Assembly (NCBI GenBank): GCA_041689995.1
Contig: JBDNFD010000002.1
Location: 1 to 28,664 of the forward strand
Direction of reading: 5' to 3'
Length of the DNA stretch: 28,664 nucleotides
Source: DASSWG01 sp041689995
GTDB lineage: Bacteria > Bacteroidota > Bacteroidia > Flavobacteriales > Flavobacteriaceae
Shown here: in pieces, positions 1-9,200 of the stretch
Numbering within the stretch: position 1 is the first letter of the stretch
How the letters are laid out: every line of letters starts with the position of its first letter
Translations under genes and position numbers: made by a program
The notes under the pieces: model-generated
Told to the model about the DNA's origin: nothing
Databases searched by the model: none
The model's input: the letters and a program-made list of their open reading frames with translations, nothing else

Positions 1-54
1 ACCTATCATTTGACTGAATATCGGCTGTCCGAAAAAAATAGTACTTTTACCCAT
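1..54 (-). mobile_element. IS4-type transposase, N-terminal fragment (cut by window edge)
   Basis: On the minus strand an ATG at 54 opens a frame reading MGKSTIFFGQPIFSQMIG up to the window edge. This resembles the start of IS4-type transposases with an N-terminal DUF4372 domain, which commonly begin with a K-S-x-F-F-x-G-Q-P-x-F-x-Q pattern. Only 18 codons are visible, so the DDE catalytic core and the terminal inverted repeats cannot be seen. The alternative is that bases 1-60 on the + strand are the C-terminus of a rightward gene (it reads to TGA at 58-60), but that peptide matches nothing I recognise. The call rests on motif recall from a short peptide. Confidence 0.45.
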
Positions 55-93
55 AGTTGAATTTTTGGTTAGAGATTAATTCTTCTATATACG

Positions 94-123
94 AAAAAAG
101 CCTCAATAATTGAGGCTTTTTTT
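94..123 (-). terminator. Rho-independent terminator after nirK-nirV
   Basis: The perfect 7-bp stem GCCTCAA / TTGAGGC (100-106 and 110-116) has a 3-base loop. It is flanked by a run of A on the left and a run of T on the right, so it can end transcription in both directions. On the minus strand it lies about 20 bases past the nirV stop and is followed by six T. It therefore probably ends the nirK-nirV transcript before the putative transposase. Confidence 0.8.
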
Positions 124-142
124 ATCGGACACTAATAATAAT

Positions 143-919
143 TTATTTAGAACTGATTTTCGTGCTAACATCTTTTGCGCATCGGAAACCAAGATTTTTT
201 ATTGAATATTTTGCTTTGATACTTCCTCGAAGCGCGTAACGCATAAAGGCGGCATAGTTCATTAAATCGGATGCACCGATCGCAGCGCCACCACAAAACA
301 GATTGGTGTCACCAGAACTACCCTTTCTGGATTCCCCGGAAATCATTACCGAGTTGAAATCGGAGGTCCATTCCCAAACCAACCCGTGAAGATCATATAT
401 TCCCCAATAGTTTTTGAAAGTTTCCCCAATTTTGTTTTTGTATGTATTTGGGCTTTCGTACCAGTTCAAAATATATTGGTTATAGGATTCTTCTTCACGA
501 GCATCGGGTTTGTTTTCGTTTGCCATTGCCGCATATTCCCATTCGTCCAAGGTTGGTAATCGTTTTCCTTGGCACTTGCAGTATTCTTTTGCGGCATACC
601 AAGAAATATTGGTTACCGGTGAATTTGCATGTTGGTCGATCCCAAGAGTGATATCATTATTCCAATTGGTGAGATAGTTCCCGTCGGCAAAAAGTTTTAT
701 TATTTGTGAACGTTTCCAGCTCGGATTTTCTTTTACGAATTCAAGGAATTCTTGATTGGTAACCGGATATACATCCATTAGAAATTCGTCCACAGGCACT
801 TCTTTTTTTGCTCCGTAAAGTGGGATATAACTTCCACTTTTTACAAGAACCATTGAATTTGTTTGACCAAAAACCACTGCTTGGAAAAAAATTACGAAAC
901 AAATAAGATAGTTGGACAT
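143..919 (-). CDS. nirV: NirV-like secreted protein of the FGE/sulfatase-modifying (SUMF1) fold
   Basis: This 258-residue protein has an N-terminal signal peptide (hydrophobic residues 4-18, ending near VFGQ). The rest follows the FGE-sulfatase fold: a start like MVLVKSGSY, then DVYPVTNQEFLEFV, NISWYAAKEYCKCQGKRLPTL, DEWEYAA, DLHGLVWEWTSDF and the closing NLGFRCA. It sits 17 bases after nirK on the same strand, the arrangement described for nirK-nirV in Rhodobacter sphaeroides and other denitrifiers. The role of NirV is not settled. True formylglycine-generating enzymes carry two catalytic cysteines shortly before the final GFRCA; here that stretch reads AAFMRYALRGS, with none. A structural or nitrite reductase accessory role is therefore more likely than cysteine oxidation. 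The name rests on fold plus neighbour. Confidence 0.75.
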   Translation of the reverse strand: MSNYLICFVIFFQAVVFGQTNSMVLVKSGSYIPLYGAKKEVPVDEFLMDVYPVTNQEFLEFVKENPSWKRSQIIKLFADGNYLTNWNNDITLGIDQHANSPVTNISWYAAKEYCKCQGKRLPTLDEWEYAAMANENKPDAREEESYNQYILNWYESPNTYKNKIGETFKNYWGIYDLHGLVWEWTSDFNSVMISGESRKGSSGDTNLFCGGAAIGASDLMNYAAFMRYALRGSIKAKYSIKNLGFRCAKDVSTKISSK

Positions 920-936
920 GGCTGTTTATTTAAAAT

Positions 937-2493
937 TTATTCTACTATTAATTGACCTTGCATCATAACATAATGACCGGGGAAGCTACAGATATAGGTG
1001 TAAGTTCCTTTCTCGGGTGCTTTGAATTCGATGGTCGTTGTTTCGCCCCCGCCAATTATTGGTGTATATGCAATTACTTGTTTTGAATTCTTTGGCACAT
1101 AATTATTGTCCGCAGCATCCATTGCTGCTTGAGCGAATTGGTTCAAATCGGTTCCTTTTGCTAAAAAGACAACATTATGGCCCATCACATTTTTGGGCAA
1201 TTTACCGATGTGTTTGAAAGTCAACTGAACTGTGCTTCCTGCTTTGACACGTATTTCCCTCTTGTTGAACTTCATTTGGTCATCTGCGGTTATTTCAACT
1301 TTTGTAATATCGCCGAGTGAAACTTCAGTTTCCTTATTGCTTGGACTGCCAATTTTTTCGGAAGGAAGTTCCGCAGCAGGAATGGGAAGTTCGCCTTCTG
1401 TGTGCCTATCAATCTTAGTGGAACTGTCGGGTTGATAAATCTGTTCATCTATGGTTCCCCTAAAGACATCGGGATTTTGTTTTCCATCAACTTCCATTAT
1501 TCCCAATGCGCCTTTATTGAAGGCTCTGAAAATGGAGTGGTCAACTAGGACCAACTCTCCGGGTGCTTCTACTTTAAATTCTACAATCGCAGCAGAACCC
1601 GCCGGAATCAAAGTGGTAGCTACGTTTTCGTTTACTTCGGAACCACCTTCAAAATAAACTTTGTCCATAATTTCACCGATTACGTGAAAAGACGATACTA
1701 AATTTGGTCCCCCGTTTCCTACATAAAGTCGTACTGTTTCGCCCACATTGGCGTGAATGGCATTTTCACCGGTCAAGGCATCCATTCTTCCGTTAAAAAC
1801 CACATAATCTGGTTCTTCTTTTAGGGCTTTGGCCATATCAAAAGCTTGCAGGCCATTATCGCCGAGTGCACCCACGGTATAAAATTCACCTTGCATAACA
1901 TAATATTCTTTATCTACCGGAGGTAATCCGCCAGCAGGTTCCACGAGCACCAAACCGTACATTCCGTTAGCAATGTGCAGTCCAACGGGGGCCGTGGCGC
2001 AGTGATATACATAAAGCCCAGGGTTCAATGCTTTAAAAGCAAACGTAATTTGATGTCCGGGGGCGACAAAGGATGCCTGAGCACCGCCGCCAGGTCCGGT
2101 TACGGCATGCAAGTCGATATTATGCGGAAGTTTGTTGTTCGGATGGTTTTTCAACGTAAATTCTACTTCATCACCAACACGGATCCTAATGAAACTTCCT
2201 GGGACAGTTCCGCCAAAGGTCCAGTAAACATAACTGGTTCCATCGGTCATTTCCATTTCTTTTTCTATGATTTCCAAATCAATATGAACTTTTGCCGCAG
2301 CCCTTTTTCCAACTGAAGGCGGCACATGAGGGGGCGAGGTGAGGGTGGCTTCCATTTCGCCATATACCTTCATGTCTTGGGATTTTACCTTCTTGTTTTG
2401 GGTGTTTTCACAGGCAGTGAACATGCCGAAAAGAATGGCCGCAATAAGTACGACTATTGGGAATTTTGAAACTTTTTTCATTGAATTTTTCAT
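937..2493 (-). CDS. nirK: Copper nitrite reductase NirK with C-terminal azurin-like domain
   Basis: Reduces nitrite to nitric oxide in denitrification, outside the inner membrane. The 518-residue protein is chosen to start at the ATG at 2493, giving a lipoprotein signal with lipobox FTAC (Cys28); a longer frame to 2562 adds an unlikely leader. Residues about 60-345 hold the two cupredoxin domains. Type 1 copper ligands are His124, Cys165, His173 and Met178. Type 2 ligands are His129, His164 and His319. The catalytic pair is Asp127 and His270. After a linker (about 350-395) comes a third cupredoxin that looks like azurin, with His439 in MGHN, Cys502, His507 and Met511 in the azurin spacing C-x4-H-x3-M. 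This tethered domain could be the electron donor to the type 1 site. It is first in an operon with nirV. Confidence 0.93.
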   Translation of the reverse strand: MKNSMKKVSKFPIVVLIAAILFGMFTACENTQNKKVKSQDMKVYGEMEATLTSPPHVPPSVGKRAAAKVHIDLEIIEKEMEMTDGTSYVYWTFGGTVPGSFIRIRVGDEVEFTLKNHPNNKLPHNIDLHAVTGPGGGAQASFVAPGHQITFAFKALNPGLYVYHCATAPVGLHIANGMYGLVLVEPAGGLPPVDKEYYVMQGEFYTVGALGDNGLQAFDMAKALKEEPDYVVFNGRMDALTGENAIHANVGETVRLYVGNGGPNLVSSFHVIGEIMDKVYFEGGSEVNENVATTLIPAGSAAIVEFKVEAPGELVLVDHSIFRAFNKGALGIMEVDGKQNPDVFRGTIDEQIYQPDSSTKIDRHTEGELPIPAAELPSEKIGSPSNKETEVSLGDITKVEITADDQMKFNKREIRVKAGSTVQLTFKHIGKLPKNVMGHNVVFLAKGTDLNQFAQAAMDAADNNYVPKNSKQVIAYTPIIGGGETTTIEFKAPEKGTYTYICSFPGHYVMMQGQLIVE

Positions 2494-2615
2494 AATCAAC
2501 AGGTTTAAAAATGGGCTTTCTATTTTGATACAAAGATGGGGTGAACATCCTGTTTCCCACATGATCGAAATCAGATCTTACCATAATTTATTGCCAACAA
2601 AATAATTGGGAAAAC

Positions 2616-2627
2616 TGATTTAAATCA
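2616..2627. promoter_or_regulatory. Crp/Fnr-type palindrome upstream of nirK
   Basis: TGATTTAAATCA is a perfect 12-bp palindrome and fits the core TGAT-N4-ATCA of Crp/Fnr-family sites (FNR consensus TTGAT-N4-ATCAA). It lies 123 bases upstream of the nirK start. On the minus strand a weak -7-like TAAATTATG (2582-2590) sits about 35 bases downstream of the box centre, the spacing expected for an activator at about -41. Binding by an NO- or oxygen-responsive regulator is inferred; no regulator gene is in the window. Confidence 0.55.
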
Positions 2628-2734
2628 TCTTTAGATTGAAAGGAAGTGGTGCATTTCAAAAATTAACAGGAATGATTTTGAAGGATTTTTCCCTTCATAA
2701 ATACAATTATATAAAAAAATTATCGAAAAATTTG

Positions 2735-2762
2735 TTGTTCGTTCAGAAAAAACATAACTTCG
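2735..2762 (+). promoter_or_regulatory. Predicted Bacteroidota-type promoter for the T9SS cargo gene
   Basis: TTG (2735-2737), 17 bases, then TAACTTCG (2755-2762), which fits the Bacteroidota consensus TTG-N17-23-TAnnTTTG with one mismatch in the -7 box. Transcription would start near 2769, about 65 bases before the ATG at 2834. Confidence 0.4.
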
Positions 2763-2833
2763 TAAATCTGATTTCTTAAACAAACACTTAAATTTCTGCC
2801 CCATAGTTTATAGGTGTTCCTAAATTATGGTAT

Positions 2834-5800
2834 ATGAAAGCAACTACTCACAAATTTTTATCCGATAGTCTAAAAGTATGGACAATTCTAATAGCGAGTC
2901 TCGGTTATGGCCAGACCACGGCATGGATTAATGAAATTCATTATGATAACAATGGTGCCGACATGAACGAAGGCATTGAAATTGTTATCGAAAATCCAGA
3001 TAACCTTCATCTTTATGAATTATATTTATATAAAAGCGACGGAACCCCGTACAGTCATATATTTTTGGATAATTCAGGTATCACTGTAGGTTCAAGCAGT
3101 GGGAACTTTTCATTTTTTACTTGGAATCCATCGACGGGAATCCAAAATGGTCCCGCTGATGGAATTGTGCTGACATATAACGGAAATGTGGTGACCGGTC
3201 AATTTTTGAGTTATGAAGGAACGATAACGGCAGTTGAAGGACCTGCCTTGGAAATGACTTCTATCGATATTGGAACCACCGAAAGCAATTCAACCTTTTT
3301 CTACGAATCGCTGCAATTGATGGGAACTGGCTCAGGTTATTCTGATTTTTCTTGGAATGCACCGACACAAAGCACGTTCGGAGAAATAAATTCGGGTCAA
3401 ACCTTGGGAGGCGTTACCGGAAATGCGTTTCCAGTAATTTTTAATCTATCGCAAATTCCTGTTGAACAAGACGTTACTCCCAGCGATTTGGTGAACGTTT
3501 CTGCGGAAATTATTGATACAGATGGAATTTCAGCGGTAATATTATATTGGGGAACCAGTAGTGGCGATCTGCCGAATAGTATTGCGATGAATCTTGTTCT
3601 CGAAAATAATTATCAGACTTCTTCTGGAATTCCCGCTCAACTTGAAGGGACTCAAATATTTTATAAAGTGGAAGCCACAGACAATAACAGTTCGCCAGCC
3701 TCTGCTACCAGCAATGAAAGAACCTATACAGTGGGCGCACCGGCCACATTGGGATGGCAAATCACCGATGTGGACATGCCCTTTTTTATCGATTTTGAAA
3801 CCAGTGTAGATAATGTAAATGAGGGTGAATTTGCGGGCAATGGTTTTCAGCCATTTCCAGATCCCGGTCAACTGGACAGCAATTCATGGGCGATCAGCGG
3901 CTTTAGCGATGGCGATTTGGATTTTGGCAGCAGTAGGATTGTCCAAAATGAAGATTATACACAAGGCATTTCCTCTGGGAACATAACCCCGGGCGGGATT
4001 TATGCATTTGTTATTGGTTCTTCTGTATGTCTTGGTTTCCAACCCACCGGCCCAGATTTTACTCCAGGAACAATTACGTTGCGGTTACAAAACAAAACCG
4101 ATGTTGCCCTTAATGAACTGCAGGTTTCCTATGATATTTTTGTCAGAAACGATCAAAATCGCTCCAATAGCTTTAATTTCAGCTATTCGATGGATAATAT
4201 AAATTTCACAAATGGTTCCTCCATGTTGAATTCTCAAGAATTACCCATGGATTTTCCTTATTGGAAAAAATTTCCGCAAAGCGAAACCATAACCGGAATT
4301 TCCGTAGAACCGGAAGCTTATTATTATTTGCGGTGGACGGGTCAAGATGAAACGGGAAGTGTGTCGCGCGACGAATTTGGATTGGATAATATTTCCTTGG
4401 TTGCAAATCCGATTTCCACGGAATATGTATATAATGGCGACTGGCTTCCAAATGATCCAAATGGTATTGCTGACAAAAATGATAATATCACTATCCAGTC
4501 TGATACCGCAAGTTTCAGTGAAGCTATTGCGGTGAACAATATTCAAATTGCAAATGCTGCAGTGCTGCAAGTTGAAAATGTTTTGAAACTTCACGGAACG
4601 ATTACTAACAATGGGAGTTTAATATTTGTCAGTGATGCCACCAAGTTGGGGCAATTGGCGGCGGCGCAAACAACAGGAAGTATTTCTGAAACAACCATCC
4701 AGCGTTATATTCCCGCACGCAGGGCATTTCGATTTGTTTCGCCAGCCGTTACCACCACCACAAGTATTCATGCAAATTGGCAAGAAGCTGCGGATTCCAA
4801 TATTTCAAATCCACATCCTGGTTTTGGAACACATATTACAGGCAGCCTCACTGACCAAACAGATGGTTTTGATGCCACAGGAAGCGGAAATCCTTCTTTG
4901 TTTCTTTTCAATAATAGTTCACAGATATGGAACGATATAGAAAACACGGACGTTAATGGTCTGGTTAGAGGAAAACCATATCGGCTTTTCGTGCGTGGTG
5001 ACAGAAGTGTTGATTTGACAGATAATGAAACGCAACCCACCAATACGATTTTGCGAGCCACCGGAAATTTGGCACTGGGCGATCACCTTCAGAATGATCT
5101 GAGCCAAGTGGCCGATTCCTATAATTTTATTGGAAATCCATTTCAGGCAATTGTCAATATGAATGAGGTTTTGGAGAATTCCACCAATTTGAACCCATAC
5201 TATTACTATGTCTGGGATCCGAATATGAACACTCGCGGAGGGTATGTAACCGTAGCTCTTCCATTTGGGGTAAATTCCATAGCTTCAGAAGCAAACCAAT
5301 TTTTACAGCCTGGCCAAGCAGCTTTTGTGCGCACGCTGAACGCCGGCGAAACTTCAATTTTGTTCGAACAAAATGATAAAGCTCCATTTCAAAATGCCAC
5401 AAATGTATTTCGGGGAATGCTAAATGAGGAAACAAATGCGTCAATTAATTTGCAAATGTTTGAAGGGCAAGCTTTTCTTAATAATGATTCTCCGGCGGAT
5501 GGATTTCGGGTCAATTTTGAAATAGATGGCAACAATGAGATTTTGCCGAATGATGCCCCAAAAATGGGAAATGTCGATGAAAATATTGCTTTGTTGATCG
5601 GTGGAAATAATTATTTGAGCATTGCAAACAGGGAGATGCCTGTGAACGAGGAAACGATTGAACTATTTACCAATCAATATCGGTACAATAATTATATTTT
5701 CAAAATTGAATTGAACGGATTTCCCCAAAATACAACGGCTTTTCTGAAAGATGATTTTCTACAAATTCAAACAGAATTGATCAATAATACCGTGAATTTT

Positions 5801-6151
5801 ATTGATTTTGAAGTAGATGAAAACATGGAGGAAAGCATGGCCCCCAATCGATTTTCTTTCCTGTTCACCGTGAATGATCTTTCAGCCAATGAAAATATTT
5901 TCCCCAGCATCACTATTTATCCAAATCCTGTGAAAAACGGACGATTTTTTATTCTATTGCCCAAAATTTCCAGTGGAAAAGCCATAATTTCCCTATTCAA
6001 TGGAATGGGGCAAGAAGTTTTTAAACAATCACAACCGGTTTCTGCCGACCAACGAATAGAAGTGAATTGCGATAATTTACCACCCGGTGCCTATTGGGTG
6101 AAAGTTCGGAGTGGCGGTAAAATTTATGGTGGAAAATTACTGTTTTTTTGA
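2834..6151 (+). CDS. Large secreted multidomain protein with T9SS type A sorting domain
   Basis: The 1105-residue protein has an N-terminal signal peptide (hydrophobic stretch about 14-26, ending GYGQ). Residues about 28-150 begin AWINEIHYDNNGADMNEGIE, typical of lamin-tail-like (LTD) modules of secreted flavobacterial proteins. A fibronectin-like segment follows (about 205-300), then a segment opening FFIDFET typical of flavobacterial secreted proteins. A low-complexity beta-rich module comes next (about 535-650), with the NNGSLIF and VSPAV patterns seen in flavobacterial surface proteins. The last 80 or so residues form the type IX secretion C-terminal domain: ITIYPNPVKNG, then GMGQEVF, then LPPGAYWVKV and a final GGKLLFF. 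It is thus exported by SprA-type T9SS and probably attached to the surface or released. No catalytic motif is seen. It stands alone, with its own promoter. Confidence 0.85.
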   Translation: MKATTHKFLSDSLKVWTILIASLGYGQTTAWINEIHYDNNGADMNEGIEIVIENPDNLHLYELYLYKSDGTPYSHIFLDNSGITVGSSSGNFSFFTWNPSTGIQNGPADGIVLTYNGNVVTGQFLSYEGTITAVEGPALEMTSIDIGTTESNSTFFYESLQLMGTGSGYSDFSWNAPTQSTFGEINSGQTLGGVTGNAFPVIFNLSQIPVEQDVTPSDLVNVSAEIIDTDGISAVILYWGTSSGDLPNSIAMNLVLENNYQTSSGIPAQLEGTQIFYKVEATDNNSSPASATSNERTYTVGAPATLGWQITDVDMPFFIDFETSVDNVNEGEFAGNGFQPFPDPGQLDSNSWAISGFSDGDLDFGSSRIVQNEDYTQGISSGNITPGGIYAFVIGSSVCLGFQPTGPDFTPGTITLRLQNKTDVALNELQVSYDIFVRNDQNRSNSFNFSYSMDNINFTNGSSMLNSQELPMDFPYWKKFPQSETITGISVEPEAYYYLRWTGQDETGSVSRDEFGLDNISLVANPISTEYVYNGDWLPNDPNGIADKNDNITIQSDTASFSEAIAVNNIQIANAAVLQVENVLKLHGTITNNGSLIFVSDATKLGQLAAAQTTGSISETTIQRYIPARRAFRFVSPAVTTTTSIHANWQEAADSNISNPHPGFGTHITGSLTDQTDGFDATGSGNPSLFLFNNSSQIWNDIENTDVNGLVRGKPYRLFVRGDRSVDLTDNETQPTNTILRATGNLALGDHLQNDLSQVADSYNFIGNPFQAIVNMNEVLENSTNLNPYYYYVWDPNMNTRGGYVTVALPFGVNSIASEANQFLQPGQAAFVRTLNAGETSILFEQNDKAPFQNATNVFRGMLNEETNASINLQMFEGQAFLNNDSPADGFRVNFEIDGNNEILPNDAPKMGNVDENIALLIGGNNYLSIANREMPVNEETIELFTNQYRYNNYIFKIELNGFPQNTTAFLKDDFLQIQTELINNTVNFIDFEVDENMEESMAPNRFSFLFTVNDLSANENIFPSITIYPNPVKNGRFFILLPKISSGKAIISLFNGMGQEVFKQSQPVSADQRIEVNCDNLPPGAYWVKVRSGGKIYGGKLLFF

Positions 6152-6239
6152 TGAAAATTTTACAACGGGATCTATTTTTCACCTCCATTCATCAAATGCT
6201 ACTTTAAATGGGTTGCGCTCTATATTGTGTTGCCTTCTG

Positions 6240-9200
6240 CTAAAAGCTAAACCCAAACCCAAAAGCAAAACGTAATCCGTCTTCACCGTTGAATAAACCC
6301 AAAGTTCCGTTAATGGCATTGGCGCCATTGATCCAAAGTCCGCCGCCATAATCATTGTGCCATTGTTTACTGTCGAATCTTTTACCCCAAACCCTGCCGA
6401 GATCCCCGCCGGCAAAGACACCAATTTGAAACGGAAGAAAGGTGGTTTTGAATTCATTAAAGCTGTACCTCAAATCCGCTCCGGTCGAAAAGGCCGTTTT
6501 TCCAGTAAAGCGCTCGTTCCTATAGCCGCGCAAACCACTTTCGCCCCCAAGTTGAGCAGCCTGGTAAAATTCAAAGCCATCACTAATATTTATGCGGGTT
6601 TGCGCATTTGTTTTTAAAACCCATTTCCGATTTCGCGTCAGGGCATTATAAAATTCCAAGTAGGAATCAATATATCCAAAGCTGTTCTCCGTTTCCTTCA
6701 CATTCATTTTTGCACCGCCGCTGACTTCAAATTTCATTCCCCTAGTTGGGTTCAAAACATCGTCATAACTGTCATAAGCATAGCCGGCTTCCACTCCCGC
6801 GAAATATTTTCGATCGTAAAACCCTGTATTTGTTCGGGCTGGAACAATGTTTTCCACTAAAAACCTATTTGGCGTATCTTCAAGTTGCACACTTTGAAAA
6901 GAGGCCATATAGCTGAAATTACTGCCAAAAGCACTTTCACGGACCAAGCCAATGTTGAGTCCAGTTCGGCTAATTCTGATGCGGTTATAATCTTTGGAAA
7001 GTTCATCTTCAAAGTTGGGGGTTTCGTTTCCGTACCCGAAAAAGTTCCGCGTGAAATTAGGACTGGTGAAATAGCCGCCGACGGCTAAATTGAAATTGCC
7101 GACCACATTTGCAAATTGTGCATCATATTCCACATCGAAACCATTGGTTCCAAAATAATAACCCAGCCTTAATTTATGTTGCGCCGTGAAGGGGTTCCTC
7201 TTAAAACCATTTATGGTAAAAATATCAGTAACCCCTATTTTAAAGCCGTCATCTGGATTGTAGCCCAATGCCGGAAGTAGCATATTGGACGTAAAAATCT
7301 TTTTGTTCTTATTGAAATGATTGATTTCATAATTGTCGGTGATATGCAGATTTGCGCTTCCAATTTCATCAAACGTGTTGGGTTTGGACTTATAATCATA
7401 TACTGCCACGTTTTTCCCCGAAGAAATTTTATAAACGTCATTATTTAATCCGCCAATTAGTTTTATATGAATGCGCGCATCGCCCTTTCCATGTACCTCG
7501 AAAATATCGTCATCATCAAGTCCGTAAACCCATATTTCCTTCGTTATTTCCGAATCGAAAATGCGGTCGATAAATGGATCTTTAACTTTCCCACCTTTCA
7601 AGCGTGCCACTTTTATTTCCGTTTTTCCTTCCGGCAAACGAATAATTTCAATATGGTCATCTTTGTCCGTGGCCGTAATGATCTGTAATTTCGCCATATA
7701 GTTGTAATATCTTTTGGCTATTTTCACAAGATTGTTCCTCCTGGCTTTCACATCTTCCACCAGTTTTTGCGTAGCTTCGTTCTGTATTTCCAATGGCAAT
7801 TTTGAAAAAGCTTCCTCAATAACGGAATCCGTAATATGTTCTTGAAGGTATTTTGCTTGCTCCAACCAGGCTTCTTCCCCCAAATGTTCCACCAAAGTGC
7901 GATCCATACTTAAGGCTTGGGCATTCAGCCATTTCACGTTGTCCACGGTGGGCCCATAACGCGAATATTGTTTCGCAAAACCTGTCAAAGCACGCAATGT
8001 GCCAAAAAACGGTCCGTCAAAATCGGCAAAAGCTTGGTCGCGATCTTCAGGGATCGGCACAAAATAATGGTCACCATTTTCCTTTTTGTGTTCTGCCCAA
8101 CTGAATTGGCCTTCATGCCTGTCAAAATCACCGATGAGCATATCGAACATTCTTGCCCGGATATAAGCTTGTTCATCGACCGAATATTTTTCATCCCGGC
8201 GCAGACGCGCATAAACGCCGGCGGTGTTTTCAATATCTTCGTTCGGGTTTCCCCAAAGATCGGTATTTAAATAACTTTCATCCGGGTGTTTTTCAAGCAT
8301 GAACAATTCATTTCCAAAGGTATAATTGAAGGTTCCCAAATTATCTTGTTTTGGAAGATAAAAAAGTTCGGGATACGTGTGATATATCCCCGCAGCTTCG
8401 GAAAGCGTGGGAATTGTCATGAACGCAAACGGATGGGAGGAGGTGAAAAAATCATTGATAGCATCTTCCACAATAGTATTTTTGAATCTGTTTTCCACCG
8501 GTTCCTCTTTGAAGGCCGTGTTTTGGATCAGCAACAAAGCACTTTTTGCAATCTGTCGCAACCTATATTCATGGCCATCGCCGTCCTCGGCAGCGAGTGA
8601 TTTAGTTTGATGCCCGCCTCCGGCGCTCAATATTTTCAACCCACCATAAAGCGTGTCCAAATCGGCAACGGGTACTTCTATTTTCGTGGTGTACAGATCG
8701 CCATAGCGTTTCCCAAACAGACTGTTATAAAAATCGCTGTCTAAACTTTCATTGGATTTGTAAACTGACGCCAATATTGTTTTTGGGAATTTAGTTGGAA
8801 GGGAATCTACTGGGTATTTTTTTGGGGAAGGAAAAACTTCTGTCCGGTATAATGTTTTAGGTTGGTTATCGATATTTCCATAATAACTTACCCACGAGGA
8901 GCCATCTTTAAAAATGTCCAATTTTGCGAAACCTTGGTTTGGATAAGCAAATAAACCGTCGTTGCTCAGGGTGGCATAGGTTCCTTTGGATCCAGCGCCA
9001 GAAATAATCTGTGTGATATGTTCGTGTTTGATATATTGGAGCGAATGTTCGTGACCGGAAACAAAAACCAATCGTTTTGAATTTCGGGCAATGGTGGTCA
9101 ACCTTCCCACCATTTTTTTGTAGCGCCGGTTTTGCAAATCTTGTATGGAAACCCCACCAGCTGTCCGGATGAGCGTGGCTAAAGAACCTAGAATCGGAAG

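Larger units (their letters stand above)
2494..2833. other. Divergent intergenic region nirK / T9SS cargo gene
   Basis: This gap of 340 bases separates two divergent genes. It contains the Crp/Fnr-type palindrome on the nirK side and a Bacteroidota-type promoter on the right side, both listed separately. The remainder is A+T-rich with no RNA gene or convincing small ORF. Confidence 0.6.

Noticed and set aside
1..60. C-terminus of a rightward gene on the + strand
   Set aside because: The frame is open to TGA at 58-60, but the peptide is unrecognisable, while the minus strand shows a transposase-like start.
6152..6239. Terminator between the convergent T9SS cargo and phosphoesterase genes
   Set aside because: No stem followed by a T run could be found by eye.
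7853..8600. Several + strand ORFs of 67-117 codons inside the phosphoesterase-Omp85 gene
   Set aside because: They are antisense to a clear gene, with no family resemblance or start signals.
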